Source of the DNA: Oscillospiraceae bacterium
Lineage (GTDB): Bacteria; Bacillota; Clostridia; Oscillospirales; Oscillospiraceae
Assembly (NCBI GenBank): GCA_029065305.1
Contig: JAIEIQ010000228.1
Coordinates: 2,782 to 8,622, forward strand
DNA: 5,841 bases
Direction: 5' to 3'
This document shows, piece by piece, positions 5,595 to 5,841 of the stretch (position 1 is its first letter; each line of letters begins with the position of its first letter). A program made the translations under genes and the position numbers. A model generated the notes under the pieces. The model did not search any database, was not told the origin of the DNA, and saw only the letters and a list, made by a program, of their open reading frames with translations.

Positions 5595-5841
5595 GGCGCC
5601 TCCCCCTGACAGCGCAGCCCCTTGTAGAAATCCAGCGTCTTGAATCCCCGCTCCAGGGTGGCGTGGACGTAGGCCTCACCGGCATCTCCCAGCCGCTTCA
5701 GATCCGCCTCCGCCAGGGTGAAGCTGTACAGCCGCTTGGGATCCCCGTACAGCACCCGCCGCATTGCGGCCAGGGCCCCGCCCGTCAGGGGCATGGTCAG
5801 ACCATTCCCCCCCTTTCCGCACCGCTGGCAGCACACCACGC
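5582..5841 (-). CDS. recO: DNA repair protein RecO, C-terminal part (5' end outside window)
   Basis: RecO works with RecF and RecR to load RecA onto SSB-coated single-stranded DNA during recombinational repair. Only the last 86 or so codons are in the window; the gene continues past 5841. The visible part begins at a CQRC motif, which fits the second cysteine pair of the RecO zinc site. It then has the conserved helical tail: PLTGGALAAMRRVLYG, KRLYSFTL, and the closing segment with HATLERGFKTLDFYKGL. This match to clostridial RecO C-termini is clear. The stop is TAG at 5584-5582. It overlaps the GTG start of the PBECR-like gene, so both are probably on one transcript. The first zinc cysteine pair and the N-terminal OB fold cannot be seen. 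Confidence 0.88.
   Translation of the reverse strand, partial: VVCCQRCGKGGNGLTMPLTGGALAAMRRVLYGDPKRLYSFTLAEADLKRLGDAGEAYVHATLERGFKTLDFYKGLRCQGEAPCTL

Overview
The window looks like chromosomal DNA from a GC-rich member of the Firmicutes (Bacillota). An Oscillospiraceae-type clostridium is my best guess. This rests on the set of housekeeping genes (RecO, MutS2, a Ser46-type HPr, UvrC), strong AAGGAGG-like ribosome binding sites, sigma-A style promoters and GC-rich codon use. No rRNA or other taxonomic marker is present, so the family is inference. All genes I support lie on the minus strand, so transcription runs from the right edge to the left edge.

Right to left the layout is: (1) the C-terminal part of recO, cut by the window edge at 5841; (2) a small AT-richer gene for a PBECR-like (BECR nuclease fold) protein, whose GTG start overlaps the recO stop; (3) a strong promoter inside the last codons of that gene, followed by a ~160-nt structured leader with an intrinsic terminator; (4) mutS2; (5) a ~330-bp AT-rich gap holding a good promoter and several inverted or tandem repeats; (6) an HPr-family phosphocarrier gene with its own terminator; (7) uvrC, with a promoter overlapping that terminator; (8) about 117 bp at the left edge dominated by homopolymers, probably a low-quality contig end.

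Three of the five genes act in genome or ribosome maintenance: RecO in recombinational repair, UvrC in nucleotide excision repair, and MutS2 in recombination control and, in some Firmicutes, rescue of collided ribosomes. HPr belongs to sugar transport and carbon regulation. Each of mutS2, HPr and uvrC has its own promoter signals, so this is a cluster of separately controlled genes and not one operon.

The most interesting element is the mutS2 leader. It has a 9-11 bp long-range stem, an 8-nt segment that can pair with the 3' arm of a perfect 9-bp terminator hairpin, and a possible 8-codon upstream reading frame with a good Shine-Dalgarno sequence. The frame's stop codon abuts that competing segment. 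This is the architecture of a transcription attenuator, possibly ribosome-mediated. I do not recognise it as a known riboswitch or T-box class.
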